Source: Bifidobacterium imperatoris (GTDB lineage: Bacteria; Actinomycetota; Actinomycetes; Actinomycetales; Bifidobacteriaceae). From it: a DNA stretch of 64,000 bases. The stretch spans positions 1 through 64,000 of the forward strand of contig NZ_NMWV01000012.1 of the NCBI RefSeq assembly GCF_002860405.1. Reading direction: 5' to 3'. The translations under genes and the position numbers were made by a program. The notes beneath the pieces were generated by a model that saw only the letters and a list, made by a program, of their open reading frames with translations, was not told where the DNA came from and made no database searches. Shown in pieces: positions 43,901 to 51,607 of this stretch. The stretch's first letter is position 1. Each line of letters begins with the position of its first letter.

Positions 43901-44865
43901 GCGCCAATGTTGTTGCCGTTGAATGCGCTCGCATCAAGCGTGTATTCGTCAGCGGACAGTGTTCGCACGCTGCCATCGGCGGTGCTGGTGGCGGTGACGG
44001 CAAGGCCCTTGGCGTTGAACTGTTCGCCGAGGCTGTATTTGGTCGTCATCGCGGATGCGTCGATGGAGAGCACATAATCCTTCGGCTTGGCGGTGACGGT
44101 CAGCTGTGGCTTCATGTCGTCGGTTGCTCCGGTCAGCGAGGTTACCTCGTTGCTGCCGAAACGCACGTCGATATGGCGGGATTCGCCGAGCGCCAGCGTA
44201 ATAAGCGTGTGTCCTGCCTCAAATTGCTCTCGAATGATATCGGTCACATCAAGTGTGACTTTCGTGGTATTCGAAGCACTTACCGTCATTCGGTCCGCAT
44301 ATTTCACCGAGCCGAGCGTGAAGGCGTCCGATTGCGCCTTGGTGGCGTTCGTGGCATCGAACTTCGGTCGGCTGGCCCAGGTGGCGCTATTCACATCGCA
44401 AGCCGCCGCAGTGGTGCATGTTGCGGTGTCTACGGCCGTGACGTGCACGGTGTCGGTTGCGTCGGCACTCTGCTGGGCGCCCGCATAGCCGAGATAGGTG
44501 AGCGTTAAGGCCGCATGTTCGGGCGCTGCCGTCTGAGCGGACAGGTCGAAGGTCATCAGGCCCATCTTTGCGTCGGTCTGGTCATTGATATCGGTGGATT
44601 CGAAGAGTTCGCCGAAGTCACCGTAGCCGTTTGGCTGCAGTGCGCCGAGGTAGGCTGCAGTGTTCTTTGTCTGGGTCTTTTCGTTGGCCCAAGCCTGCAG
44701 TGTGGTATCGGCGATAGGGGTGACGGTTGTGGTGTTTCCGGTGCGGGGTGCCGTTGTTTCCAACGCTACCGCAGGCGCTGTGGCCATAGTCAACGTCAGG
44801 CTGGTTGCCGCTATGCCTGCAATCCATGAGAGGATGCGGGAGCGTTTATGCTGAGGGGTGCTCAT
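40906..44865 (-). CDS. Extracellular, wall-anchored GH95 alpha-1,2-L-fucosidase (AfcA-like)
   Basis: This 1319-residue protein would remove terminal alpha-1,2-fucose from milk oligosaccharides and mucin glycans. It has a signal peptide (~1-36), a DNRLRE/CBM-like beta-sandwich (~45-255) and a bacterial Ig-like domain (~260-345). The GH95 catalytic region (~360-1190) follows. Active-site residues by comparison with B. bifidum AfcA are Asn766 and Asn768 (NVNLQMNYW), Glu908 (SPEHG) and Asp1100 (FQIDGNFG); HRHLSH at 1016 is also present. The C-terminus has a Pro-Asp/Pro-Glu wall-spanning repeat, an atypical sorting signal LSATG, a membrane helix and a basic tail. It has its own near-consensus promoter (45024-45052). 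Confidence 0.92.
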   Translation of the reverse strand: MSTPQHKRSRILSWIAGIAATSLTLTMATAPAVALETTAPRTGNTTTVTPIADTTLQAWANEKTQTKNTAAYLGALQPNGYGDFGELFESTDINDQTDAKMGLMTFDLSAQTAAPEHAALTLTYLGYAGAQQSADATDTVHVTAVDTATCTTAAACDVNSATWASRPKFDATNATKAQSDAFTLGSVKYADRMTVSASNTTKVTLDVTDIIREQFEAGHTLITLALGESRHIDVRFGSNEVTSLTGATDDMKPQLTVTAKPKDYVLSIDASAMTTKYSLGEQFNAKGLAVTATSTADGSVRTLSADEYTLDASAFNGNNIGAYPITVTYNADPSITASFNVYVIAEVEEGGDGDTSGDDWLWYSQPASSTDASMTAGQWMNGNADGNQWQQTTLPIGNGRIGGTVWGEIGKERITFNEETLWTGGPGSTATYNGGNNESKGNNGATLRALNKQLEQGATTVNPGNLTGGENAVEQGAYQNWGNITIDYGFGKNTSATEYRRDLNISKGKADVTFTHDGVTYTREYFASNPDNVMVARLKASKAGKLNLTVAMPTNAGFSKQGETTTVTGDTLTVRGALGNNGLIYDSQIKAVVDNGEGTVETGADGASLTISDATAVTLYIAAATDYKQEYPSYRTGETADDVNARVASTVQSAANKGYVAVKQTHIADHTAIYDRVKLDLGQSSHASDGAIATDKLVKAYRNGSATTKQQRELETLVYQYGRYLTIGSSRENSQLPSNLQGIWSTTAADDGHNSATPWGSDFHMNVNLQMNYWPTYSGNMGELAEPLIEYVEGLVKPGRVTAKVYAGAETANADAAIGEGEGFMAHTENTAYGFTAPGYQFSWGWSPAAVPWILQNVYEAYEYSGNEQLLDRVYALLKEESHFYVDYMLHKAGNGKRLTTGVAYSPEHGPQGTDGNTYENSLVWQMLNDAIEAAEAKGDPDGLVGDLTACSVDNWAKDDAGTFTNADANRSWSCAKSLLHPIEVGSSGQIKEWYFEGELGKDANGNSISGYEQGHRHLSHMLGLFPGDLITVDNAEYMDAAKVSLTKRGDDATGWGVGQRINSWARTGDGNHAYLLIQKQLKGAMYANLFDAHPPFQIDGNFGNTSGVNEMLMQSNSTFTATDGTLYEDYTNILPALPSAWASGKVNGLVSRGNFTVGITWDKGKTTKVKLTSNNGGQAAVKITEGGAEHYEVQQNGATIKSETVRNEDGESLLVFDTTKGESYTIVKASPKPDPDPEPEPKPDPDPDPEPEPEPDPEPNPAPETSNKDTSSATSSKESPLSATGVGIATAVLLTIGLSLAGCAAFIIRGKKGGDQAQ

Positions 44866-45023
44866 AAATAGGGGATACTTTCTTGTAGTGCCGCCGCGTC
44901 AACGTGGCGGGCGATAGTGCGGCGTGAGTTCGGGCCGCGGGGAACCGGTTGTCTGAGACTGCCGGCTGTGTAGAAGGGACATTGACATGCGGTCAGCGGC
45001 ATTGTTGACCATGCATCACACAA

Positions 45024-45052
45024 ATGTTAAGTTCCCTTACATTGGGTGTCAA
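45024..45052 (-). promoter_or_regulatory. Promoter of the GH95 fucosidase gene
   Basis: On the minus strand TTGACA (45047-45052) and TAACAT (45024-45029) are spaced exactly 17 bp. The predicted 5' untranslated region is ~150 nt, long enough to hold regulation, though no specific structure was identified in it. Confidence 0.75.
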
Positions 45053-45243
45053 ACTTACAATCTCAGGCATTGCTTGTTGATGGTCTGCGAAGCGTTGTGC
45101 TCACTGGAAACAACGTTTACAGTATGGCGAATACTCGGCGCGTCGCTATTATGCAATGTTGCTGCAGTGCCGCTGTGCCACTGCTAATGCGCTCAGGCTC
45201 ATAAAAGGCCGGTGGTAGAACCCCGTCGCTACACTGATGCGTT

Positions 45244-46923
45244 ATGTGCGAAACCCAAGAATCCCAAGCAAATGAGGAAGAAACCCCGGTAGTCCCGCAG
45301 ATGACTACCGTTGAGCGTGCGGAAATGCTGCTCAAGCAGGATGCCACCATTACCGAAAAGATTAAGTCCGGCGCCACGCTGGATGAGGCTGTGGACCCGT
45401 CCAACAAGGAATTCGGCCCGCTGGCCCACCCGGAGCAGGTGCAGATGCGTGTGGCCAAGCGCGCCATGATGCTGGATGCCGGCATGGCTCCCTACCCGGT
45501 GCATCTGGATGTGACCAGCACCATCGAAGCCGTGCGCGCCAAGTATGATGGCAAGCTTGAAGCCGGCGAGGAAACCGAAGACATGGTTGGTATCGCCGGC
45601 CGTGTGCTGTTCCTGCGCAACGCTGGCGGCCTGTGCTTCGTGCAGCTCGCCGCAGGCGACGGCACCAAGATTCAGGGCATGATTTCCAAGAAGGAGATCG
45701 GTGCCGATTCTCTGAAGCAGTTCAAGCAGCTGGTTGATCTTGGTGACCATCTGTACTTGAAGGGCCGTGTGATTGCCTCCAAGACCGGTGAGCTGTCTGT
45801 GTTTGCCACTGAGTGGGCCATCGCTTCCAAGGCTTTGCAGCCGTTGCCGGCCCTGCACAAGGAACTGAACGAGGACACGCGCACCCGCAAGCCGTACATT
45901 GCCATGATTGCGGACGAGAAGACTCGCAATATGGTGCGCAACCGTTCCAAGGCCGTGGCTTCCTTGCGCAACACCTTTGCCAGCCATGACTTCCTCGAGG
46001 TCGAAACCCCGATGCTGCAGACCCTGCACGGTGGTGCTGCGGCCCGCCCGTTCACCACGCATATGAACGCTTTCGATTTGGACCTCTACCTGCGTATCGC
46101 TCCGGAACTGTTCCTGAAGCGTTGCCTGGTGGGTGGCATCGACCGTGTGTTCGAAATCAACCGCGACTTCCGTAACGAGGGCGTCGATGCCACGCACGCC
46201 CCTGAGTTCACGATGGTCGAGGCCTACCAGGCTTACGGCACCTACGATTCCATCGGCCAGTTGGTCAAGGAACTCGTGCAGAAGACCGCTATGGACGTCT
46301 ACGGCTCCCACAAGGTCACGCTGCTGGATGGCACCGAATACGACTTCGGCGGCGAATGGAAGACCATCAGCATGTATGACTCCCTCTCCGAAGCCCTCGG
46401 CGAGGAAATCGTGCCGAACGGCGGCCCGGAGCACCCCGGCACTTCCGTGGAACACCTCGGCGAGATCGCCGACAAGCTCGGCGTGGAGCGCGATGAAGTC
46501 GAGAACCACGGCAAACTTGTCGAGCACCTCTGGGAGCACTTCTACGAGGACAAGCTTTACGAGCCGACCTTCGTGCGCGACTTCCCGGTCGAAACCTCTC
46601 CGCTGGTCAAGGGTCACCGCACCAAGCCGGGTGTGGTGGAGAAGTGGGATCTCTACGTGCGCGGCTTCGAGCTGGCCACCGGCTACTCCGAGCTCAACGA
46701 TCCGGTTGTGCAGCGTGAACGTTTCGTGGCCCAGGCCAAAGATGCGCTCGCCGGCGATGAGGAGGCCTGCGATATCGATGAGGACTTCCTCGAGGCTCTC
46801 GGCGTGGGCATGCCTCCGGCAGGTGGCATGGGCATGGGCATCGACCGTCTGCTCATTGCTCTGACCGGTGCCACGATCCGCGAGACCATCACCTTCCCGC
46901 TGGTCAAGCCGTTGGTCGCCTGA
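45244..46923 (+). CDS. lysS: Lysyl-tRNA synthetase, class II
   Basis: LysS charges tRNA-Lys. The 559-residue protein has an acidic N-terminal extension (~1-75), an OB-fold anticodon-binding domain (~95-200) and a class II catalytic core. Motif 2 is FRNEGVDATHAPEFTMVE and motif 3 is GMGMGIDRLLIALTG. Length is ~50 residues over E. coli LysS because of the N-terminal extension. No Shine-Dalgarno precedes ATG 45244, but TACACT (45230-45235) lies 8 bases before it, suggesting a leaderless message. A strong terminator follows. Confidence 0.96.
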   Translation: MCETQESQANEEETPVVPQMTTVERAEMLLKQDATITEKIKSGATLDEAVDPSNKEFGPLAHPEQVQMRVAKRAMMLDAGMAPYPVHLDVTSTIEAVRAKYDGKLEAGEETEDMVGIAGRVLFLRNAGGLCFVQLAAGDGTKIQGMISKKEIGADSLKQFKQLVDLGDHLYLKGRVIASKTGELSVFATEWAIASKALQPLPALHKELNEDTRTRKPYIAMIADEKTRNMVRNRSKAVASLRNTFASHDFLEVETPMLQTLHGGAAARPFTTHMNAFDLDLYLRIAPELFLKRCLVGGIDRVFEINRDFRNEGVDATHAPEFTMVEAYQAYGTYDSIGQLVKELVQKTAMDVYGSHKVTLLDGTEYDFGGEWKTISMYDSLSEALGEEIVPNGGPEHPGTSVEHLGEIADKLGVERDEVENHGKLVEHLWEHFYEDKLYEPTFVRDFPVETSPLVKGHRTKPGVVEKWDLYVRGFELATGYSELNDPVVQRERFVAQAKDALAGDEEACDIDEDFLEALGVGMPPAGGMGMGIDRLLIALTGATIRETITFPLVKPLVA

Positions 46924-46958
46924 CATAAGGTTTGTGGCCTGACGATAGGCCAAGTGAG

Positions 46959-47003
46959 AACCCCTCAGCTCTATTTGATACGGAGAGCTGAGGGGTTTCT
47001 TGT
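46959..47003 (+). terminator. Intrinsic terminator of lysS
   Basis: AACCCCTCAGCTCT (46959-46972) and AGAGCTGAGGGGTT (46984-46997) form a 14-bp perfect stem followed by TCTTGT. Confidence 0.92.
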
Positions 47004-47047
47004 ATGTGCAGTGCATGCAGTACGGCTTCATATGCATTCGCGTAAAT

Positions 47048-47124
47048 CCGTATATTCTACGAACTGTCCATTGCCCTGCTTTCTATCATGGCGGCGTAGC
47101 TGAAAGTGCTAACTTATAGTTATC
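47048..47124 (+). promoter_or_regulatory. Regulatory region of the zinc-ribbon gene at 47154: two palindromic motifs
   Basis: CGTATattCTACG (47049-47061, one mismatch from CGTAG-N3-CTACG) lies ~93 bp before the start codon. GCTAAC-TTATA-GTTATC (47108-47124) lies ~30 bp before it and contains TATAGT, a possible -10. Both motifs recur at the promoter of the zinc-ribbon gene that starts at 56887. No good -35 is present, so an activator may be needed. Confidence 0.6.
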
Positions 47125-47153
47125 GCCACGAAGAAGGATGCGAGGGAAGAAAT

Positions 47154-49019
47154 ATGGGATTCTGTGGTCAATGTGGCACAAAGTTGGTGCCGGGAGCTGC
47201 GTTCTGTCAGCAATGCGGCTCTCGGGTTGAGTCTGAAAGCCAGCCATCTGCGCCAGTGGAGCAAGCTGCTGCAACTCAGCCTGATGCTGAGCAAACAGCC
47301 GTGGAGCAACCCATCGCAGCGCAGCCCACAGTAGAACAGCCTGCTGCAGCGCAGCCCACAGTAGAACAGCCTGCTGCAGCGCAGCCCACAGAGAGTATGT
47401 CTCCGCTGTTGCCTACTGAAACAGCAGCTCCCGAAATACCGGTTCCTGGAATGCCGTCCGATGCGACGGTTCCGGAAACATTTGCTCCCGTGATGCCACA
47501 GACGGTTGAGAATAATCTTCCGCCAGTACCACTGCCTCCGAGGCCTGACTCCACTGCAGGTACTCCAGCGATTCCTAGCGCCGATACGCCGGATGTTCCT
47601 GCGCTGGATACGCCAGTAGATGCCAAAACCAAGAAGTGCAAGAAGATTATTGCTTTGGTGATTGCCGCAATAGTTGTTGTAGCGCTGGTAGTGGCCAGCG
47701 TGGTCTACGTGAAGTTCCGCAACAATACGGCATCCGAGGCTCCTGCAACAACCACTGCGAAAACCACGAAATCAAAGAAAACTGAGAAGAAGTTCTCGTT
47801 TGACTCGAAAACGCTGGACGACATCGTCGACGCAGCGCAGCCGGCATCGGTGGCCGCTGCGACTGCTGATGGCAAGGCTGAGTATTCATCGTCCAAGGCG
47901 AGCACCAGTGGTGTAGCCAGTGGTTTGTACCTGCCCGTGTACCTTGCCATAACCGATAACGGCAAGAAGCAGAACGATCAGGCCACTGAACTGCTGAAAA
48001 ATCAAAGCAATGACACTGCCAACGCGCTGATCAGCCAAATGGGTGGCCTTAATGCGGTGAACAATTGGCTGAAGAACAACGGTTACACGCATACCGAGTT
48101 GCAGCGCAACTATGGAGACACTGCAGCATCCCAGGCTGGTAAGGAAAACGTGACCACGGCCGAGGATGCCACCAATATGTTGACCGTGATCGAACGCCTT
48201 GGCCTTAGCGATTTGATGAATCTGGACACGCAATCCGAAGGCATTACCGTGCCCGATACCATGACTGTGCACGGATTCCACGGCCAAGGTATTGGCGGAT
48301 ATTACAACTATTACTTCATCATCAAGGATGGTGACCGTACCATCACGCTGACCGTGATGACGCAGCAAAGCAAGGAGGCCGCCGCCAAGCTCGCATCCGA
48401 TCTGCTGGCCGAGATTCACAAGCAGGCCAACCCGGACAACAAGGGCGAAGGCAACAAGAACAGCAACAATGGCGATACCGCTCAGAACGGCAATGACGGT
48501 TCCAATGCCGTAACGCCAGTGCAACTCACTCAGTCGTACACCACGCAGTTCGACACGGTGAATATGATTACGGTGACGAAATACACATTCCAATATCCAT
48601 CCGATTGGACCATTGGACAGCCCGAAATCACAGATCTGGTCGAAATAGTTAACTTAACCAATGCTCGTGGTGTGACCATCCAATACTATTGGGGGCCGAT
48701 ACAGGGCAAGTTCATGAAGCATGAGACGGTGACGAAGATTGCTGATGCGCAGTTTGATGCGCCATGTGCCCAGGATTGCCGAAATTATCAGAACCCAGGC
48801 CCCTTTATGGTGGCGCAAGTTGATGGTGATGAAGGCTCGCACTTGGCGTTGATGCCGGACTCATACCAAGGAGCACATGATTTTCCGGCTTATACGGGAT
48901 ACCTGTTCGAGAGCTTCGGATATAGCAGTTTCGCCACAATCGATACCAAGGGTGGTCTGACCGCACAGGAGAAGGCGGAAGTCATCGCCATCCTCGCCAG
49001 CCTCAGAAGCGCACAGTAA
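47154..49019 (+). CDS. Zinc-ribbon membrane protein with external degenerate beta-lactamase-like domain
   Basis: The 621-residue protein starts with a zinc ribbon (Cys4, 7, 18, 21). A Pro/Ala/Gln/Val-rich linker follows, holding ten-residue tandem repeats (AQPTVEQPAA), then one transmembrane helix (~158-183). The external region (~215-430) resembles a class A beta-lactamase/D-Ala-D-Ala peptidase fold. The catalytic SxxK is replaced by Ser256-Gly-Leu-Tyr, SDN by Ser285-Asn-Asp, and KTG by a GQG-like segment. It is probably a catalytically dead binding domain. A second external domain (~450-620) is unassigned. ATG 47154 follows GAGGGAAG; the frame extends 16 codons upstream without support. It shares promoter motifs with the FtsK-like operon. 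Confidence 0.72.
   Translation: MGFCGQCGTKLVPGAAFCQQCGSRVESESQPSAPVEQAAATQPDAEQTAVEQPIAAQPTVEQPAAAQPTVEQPAAAQPTESMSPLLPTETAAPEIPVPGMPSDATVPETFAPVMPQTVENNLPPVPLPPRPDSTAGTPAIPSADTPDVPALDTPVDAKTKKCKKIIALVIAAIVVVALVVASVVYVKFRNNTASEAPATTTAKTTKSKKTEKKFSFDSKTLDDIVDAAQPASVAAATADGKAEYSSSKASTSGVASGLYLPVYLAITDNGKKQNDQATELLKNQSNDTANALISQMGGLNAVNNWLKNNGYTHTELQRNYGDTAASQAGKENVTTAEDATNMLTVIERLGLSDLMNLDTQSEGITVPDTMTVHGFHGQGIGGYYNYYFIIKDGDRTITLTVMTQQSKEAAAKLASDLLAEIHKQANPDNKGEGNKNSNNGDTAQNGNDGSNAVTPVQLTQSYTTQFDTVNMITVTKYTFQYPSDWTIGQPEITDLVEIVNLTNARGVTIQYYWGPIQGKFMKHETVTKIADAQFDAPCAQDCRNYQNPGPFMVAQVDGDEGSHLALMPDSYQGAHDFPAYTGYLFESFGYSSFATIDTKGGLTAQEKAEVIAILASLRSAQ
47321..47390 (+). repeat. Perfect 30-bp tandem repeat inside the zinc-ribbon gene
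   Basis: Two exact 30-bp units (47321-47350, 47351-47380) and the first 10 bp of a third encode AQPTVEQPAA decapeptides. Perfect identity suggests recent slippage and likely length variation between strains; changes by whole units keep the frame. Confidence 0.85.
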
Positions 49020-49054
49020 ACGCGCCGAACGCTCAAGCCACAGATAATTCCATC

Positions 49055-49099
49055 GCCGTTGTGAGGTACTGCCATCGCTGCGCAGCATCGCACAACGGC
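49055..49099 (+). other. Hairpin in the leader of the zinc-ribbon gene at 49123
   Basis: GCCGTTGTG (49055-49063) pairs with CACAACGGC (49091-49099), with GCTGCGCAGC inside. It ends 14 bp before the ribosome-binding site (AAAGGAG) and lacks a U-run, so it is more likely an RNA stabiliser or processing site than a terminator. Confidence 0.45.
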
Positions 49100-49122
49100 T
49101 TCACCTGTAAAGGAGAAACCTC

Positions 49123-50289
49123 ATGTTCTGCCCATCATGTGGCAAACCGAATGCAGAAGGCGCCAAATTCTGTGCGTACTGCGGCAAGCCAATGCCTCAG
49201 CAGCCTGCACAACAGGCAGCGCCACAACAACCAACGCAGTCCGCGTCGAGCTCGCAGCCTCAGCCATCCATACCATTGCCAAACCAAAGCGGTACACAGT
49301 CGGCACAAGCAGAGCAGAAACCAACCAGCCACCTACTCGACACCCTGCACAATGCGCCTCGCGGATTGCTGGTCACCGTTGTAGTGGTGGCAGCACTCGC
49401 AGTCGGTTCGTTAGCGTTACACGGGTTCGGCTCCACCTCGAAGCAGGCCTCCAGCCAGCAGCAATCCTCTTCATCCACCAGCGCTGATACGCAGTCCAAT
49501 GGTGCCGATGATTCCTCTGATGGCACTCAGCAAGAGGATTCTCCAGTGAGCATCAGCGATGTTTCGTATAGCAAGAGCTACTACTGGGATAGCGGCCTCA
49601 GCAAGCAGGATTGCTATGTGGTCTCTATGACTGTTTCGAGCAGTGAGGCGCTGACCGTCGCTCCGACCATCCGCGTTGACTACAGTGCTACCGACAAGTA
49701 CGGTGATGTGCGGGATCATGTAGTGGCATTGGGCGGCCACGTTACCAAGTACGCAAGCATTGAGGATGAGAACTCCGAGGTTGGCGGATTCCAGATCTTC
49801 GCTAATACGGCAGGTGGCACATCCAATTTCAGCATTGGCGCAAGTGCGCAGCGAACCGTGGACTTCTATATCATCTATGATGCCGATGCCGTAACCGACG
49901 TATCCAAAATCAGCGTGATTGATTCCCAATACAGCGAAGACGATAGCTCCAGCGAAGGCACCCTTGATGAGGACGCATTGAGCCAAATCAAGTTTGAGAA
50001 ACAGCAAGCTGGCGATAATGGGCACAATTCGTTGACCGGTACTGTTGAGAACACTACGAATGATAAGTGGCCTTCAGCCAAGGTATCGGTAATGTTTACC
50101 ATCGATGGTCATCCGGTGGCAGGCGGATCCGGATTCATGGTGAGTGGCAAGGTGGATAAGCCGTTGAAGCCTGGTGCATCCGGTACCTGCACGATTGAGC
50201 AGCCGCTGACCGATGAGGAAGTGGCGAAAACCGGTGGCACGCTTGCATGGCAAGTGGCCTCGGTGTCGTATGACATCGATTCGGAGTGA
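49123..50289 (+). CDS. Zinc-ribbon membrane protein with external FxLYD-like domain
   Basis: The 388-residue protein has an N-terminal zinc ribbon (Cys3, 6, 17, 20), a Gln/Ser/Pro-rich linker and one transmembrane helix (~81-102). The external part has a Ser/Asp-rich stretch, a beta-sandwich-like domain (~140-275) and a C-terminal FxLYD-like block (LTGTVENTTNDKW...VSVMF). AAAGGAG precedes ATG 49123. It lies 103 bp after the first zinc-ribbon gene and probably shares its message. It converges with the FtsK-like operon, whose last member also starts from a zinc-ribbon gene. Function is unknown; a cell-envelope component is likely. Confidence 0.72.
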   Translation: MFCPSCGKPNAEGAKFCAYCGKPMPQQPAQQAAPQQPTQSASSSQPQPSIPLPNQSGTQSAQAEQKPTSHLLDTLHNAPRGLLVTVVVVAALAVGSLALHGFGSTSKQASSQQQSSSSTSADTQSNGADDSSDGTQQEDSPVSISDVSYSKSYYWDSGLSKQDCYVVSMTVSSSEALTVAPTIRVDYSATDKYGDVRDHVVALGGHVTKYASIEDENSEVGGFQIFANTAGGTSNFSIGASAQRTVDFYIIYDADAVTDVSKISVIDSQYSEDDSSSEGTLDEDALSQIKFEKQQAGDNGHNSLTGTVENTTNDKWPSAKVSVMFTIDGHPVAGGSGFMVSGKVDKPLKPGASGTCTIEQPLTDEEVAKTGGTLAWQVASVSYDIDSE

Positions 50290-50320
50290 TTGAGTATAGG
50301 CGATTGAACTGTAGACACAA

Positions 50321-50366
50321 GTAAGGGCCGCGCGATTTCCGTAATCAGGAATTGCGCGGCCCTTAC
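50321..50366. terminator. Bidirectional terminator between the two convergent accessory operons
   Basis: GTAAGGGCCGCGC (50321-50333) and GCGCGGCCCTTAC (50354-50366) form a 13-bp perfect stem. Flanks are not very T-rich, but the position between two converging stop codons supports a shared terminator. Confidence 0.7.
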
Positions 50367-50392
50367 CGTAGATGACCTAGCTCGTGAGTATT

Positions 50393-50647
50393 TCAGAACG
50401 ACCGCAGCTGTCGCATGGCCGTTTTCGCAGCCTGTTGATAGCGCTGCGTATTCGCGACCAACTGCTGCAATTCCGCGCGTGCCTGTGCGGCTTGTGCCTG
50501 TGCTCGCCCACCTTTAGGAATACGCGCCAACGACGATTCCGCAGTGCTTACAGCTTGCGCTGCCTGGCGTGCCGCATAGGACACGCGTTCAGCGGATTTG
50601 ACGTACCGCTGCAGGTCATCGATATGATTCTGAATGCTTTCCACCAT
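50393..50647 (-). CDS. Small helical protein D (84 aa), last gene of the FtsK-like operon
   Basis: An Ala/Gln/Arg-rich, wholly helical protein of WXG100 size; heptad-like spacing suggests a helical hairpin or coiled coil. There is no WxG motif, signal peptide or cysteine. It is one of four consecutive small helical proteins downstream of an EssC/FtsK-like ATPase, the usual place of type VII secretion substrates. Start ATG 50647 is reasonable. Function is inferred from context only. Confidence 0.65.
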   Translation of the reverse strand: MVESIQNHIDDLQRYVKSAERVSYAARQAAQAVSTAESSLARIPKGGRAQAQAAQARAELQQLVANTQRYQQAAKTAMRQLRSF

Positions 50648-50702
50648 GATTAGGCTCTATTCTCCCTAAGGTTGTGCTGCGATCAGATGACTGTGCAGTC
50701 AT

Positions 50703-50996
50703 TTATCGGTAGGTATCGGGAACGTAGACGACTTCGGTAACATCTATGCCTTTGGCCGCGGCGATGGCGGCGGCGATGGATGAGGCCGCCGCGCTGGCGC
50801 TTCCAGTCATTACATGGGCAGCACCCTCAACCGGAACACCAGTGCCGGTGCCCTGCAGGGTTGCGTTCGACATCTGCTCCACCTTGGCGGCTTGGCTTCC
50901 AGCCTCATTCGCTATGCGCAGCGCTTGTTGTAATGCGGCGACTGCAGCGTCTCGTGCTGCAGCCCACTGCTTGTTTACCACGGTGACGTATGCCAT
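50703..50996 (-). CDS. Small helical protein C (97 aa)
   Basis: An Ala-rich protein with two helical halves around a Gly/Thr-rich turn (LQGTGTGVPVEG at ~47-58), the helix-turn-helix plan of WXG100 proteins though without the WxG triplet. A Ser/Ala run near residues 65-85 is low in complexity. It ends in DVTEVVYVPDTYR, with a Tyr-Val-Pro-Asp close to the C-terminus that faintly recalls a YxxxD secretion tag. Its start codon is 1 bp from the previous stop, so translation is coupled to protein B. Confidence 0.65.
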   Translation of the reverse strand: MAYVTVVNKQWAAARDAAVAALQQALRIANEAGSQAAKVEQMSNATLQGTGTGVPVEGAAHVMTGSASAAASSIAAAIAAAKGIDVTEVVYVPDTYR

Positions 50997-50997
50997 A

Positions 50998-51261
50998 TCA
51001 GGCTCCTCGCGATTCCTTGATGTATCGTGCGGTTTCGTTCTGCAACTCTTCCAGCATGCTGATCGCTTTCTTCATTGCTGCAGATGCCTGCTGTACTTCG
51101 CGCGTGGCGCGCTGACCGGGAATCGAGCCGCGCGTGACCGCGGCTAATTGCACGGTGTTGCGGTCGATTTTCTCCCTGTTGGTTGCCATCAGTGTTTGGA
51201 GCTGCTTGGAGTTGTGGCTGATTTTCGCTGCCGCGAGTTGCGTTTCGTAAATTGATGCCAT
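50998..51261 (-). CDS. Small helical protein B (87 aa)
   Basis: A helical, charged protein with no membrane segment. A loop near the middle (VTRGSIPGQ) splits it into two helices, as in a helical-hairpin export substrate. The C-terminus (ETARYIKES) carries a tyrosine and acidic residues but not a strict YxxxD/E motif. It lies 47 bp after protein A and 1 bp before protein C, within the ATPase operon. Confidence 0.65.
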   Translation of the reverse strand: MASIYETQLAAAKISHNSKQLQTLMATNREKIDRNTVQLAAVTRGSIPGQRATREVQQASAAMKKAISMLEELQNETARYIKESRGA

Positions 51262-51308
51262 AGTGGGTATGTCCTTAGTGAATATACGAATTGATTGAGC
51301 AAGCTTGT

Positions 51309-51563
51309 TTAGAGCATGCGAATCTGGTCCAGTGCCGTGGAAGCCTGCTTCAACTCGATGAGCGTCTCTTCCAGCGACTTTTGAGTCTGCTTGATGGAGG
51401 CAATCATGCGCTGATCGTAACCTTTATCACTGCCGTCAAGTTCTGAAACCACCAATGACATATTGTCCCGTGTGGCGCCTTGATAGTTGAGTACCAGCCT
51501 GATTTGGGCGTTGATTTCGCTTTGCAGCAAAGTCACAATGGCCTTGGTCTGCCGTAACGACAT
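51309..51563 (-). CDS. Small helical protein A (84 aa)
   Basis: A helical protein with a central NMSLVVSELDGSDKGYD loop separating two amphipathic helices; no cysteine, signal peptide or membrane helix. ATG 51563 is supported by AAAGGAAG upstream on the minus strand; a longer frame to 51695 overlaps the ATPase gene and is not supported. It is the first small gene after the FtsK-like ATPase. Together with B, C and D it forms a set of likely partner or substrate proteins. Confidence 0.68.
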   Translation of the reverse strand: MSLRQTKAIVTLLQSEINAQIRLVLNYQGATRDNMSLVVSELDGSDKGYDQRMIASIKQTQKSLEETLIELKQASTALDQIRML

Positions 51564-51607
51564 GATGACTTCCTTTCTTATGTGTGCTGTGCGTCGGGAT
51601 GCGCTGG

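Noticed and set aside
45229..47037. 602-codon open frame antisense to lysS
   Set aside because: Shadow of a highly biased housekeeping gene; runs through the lysS terminator.
47321..47390. CRISPR-like or regulatory repeat
   Set aside because: A 30-bp in-frame coding tandem repeat with no spacers.
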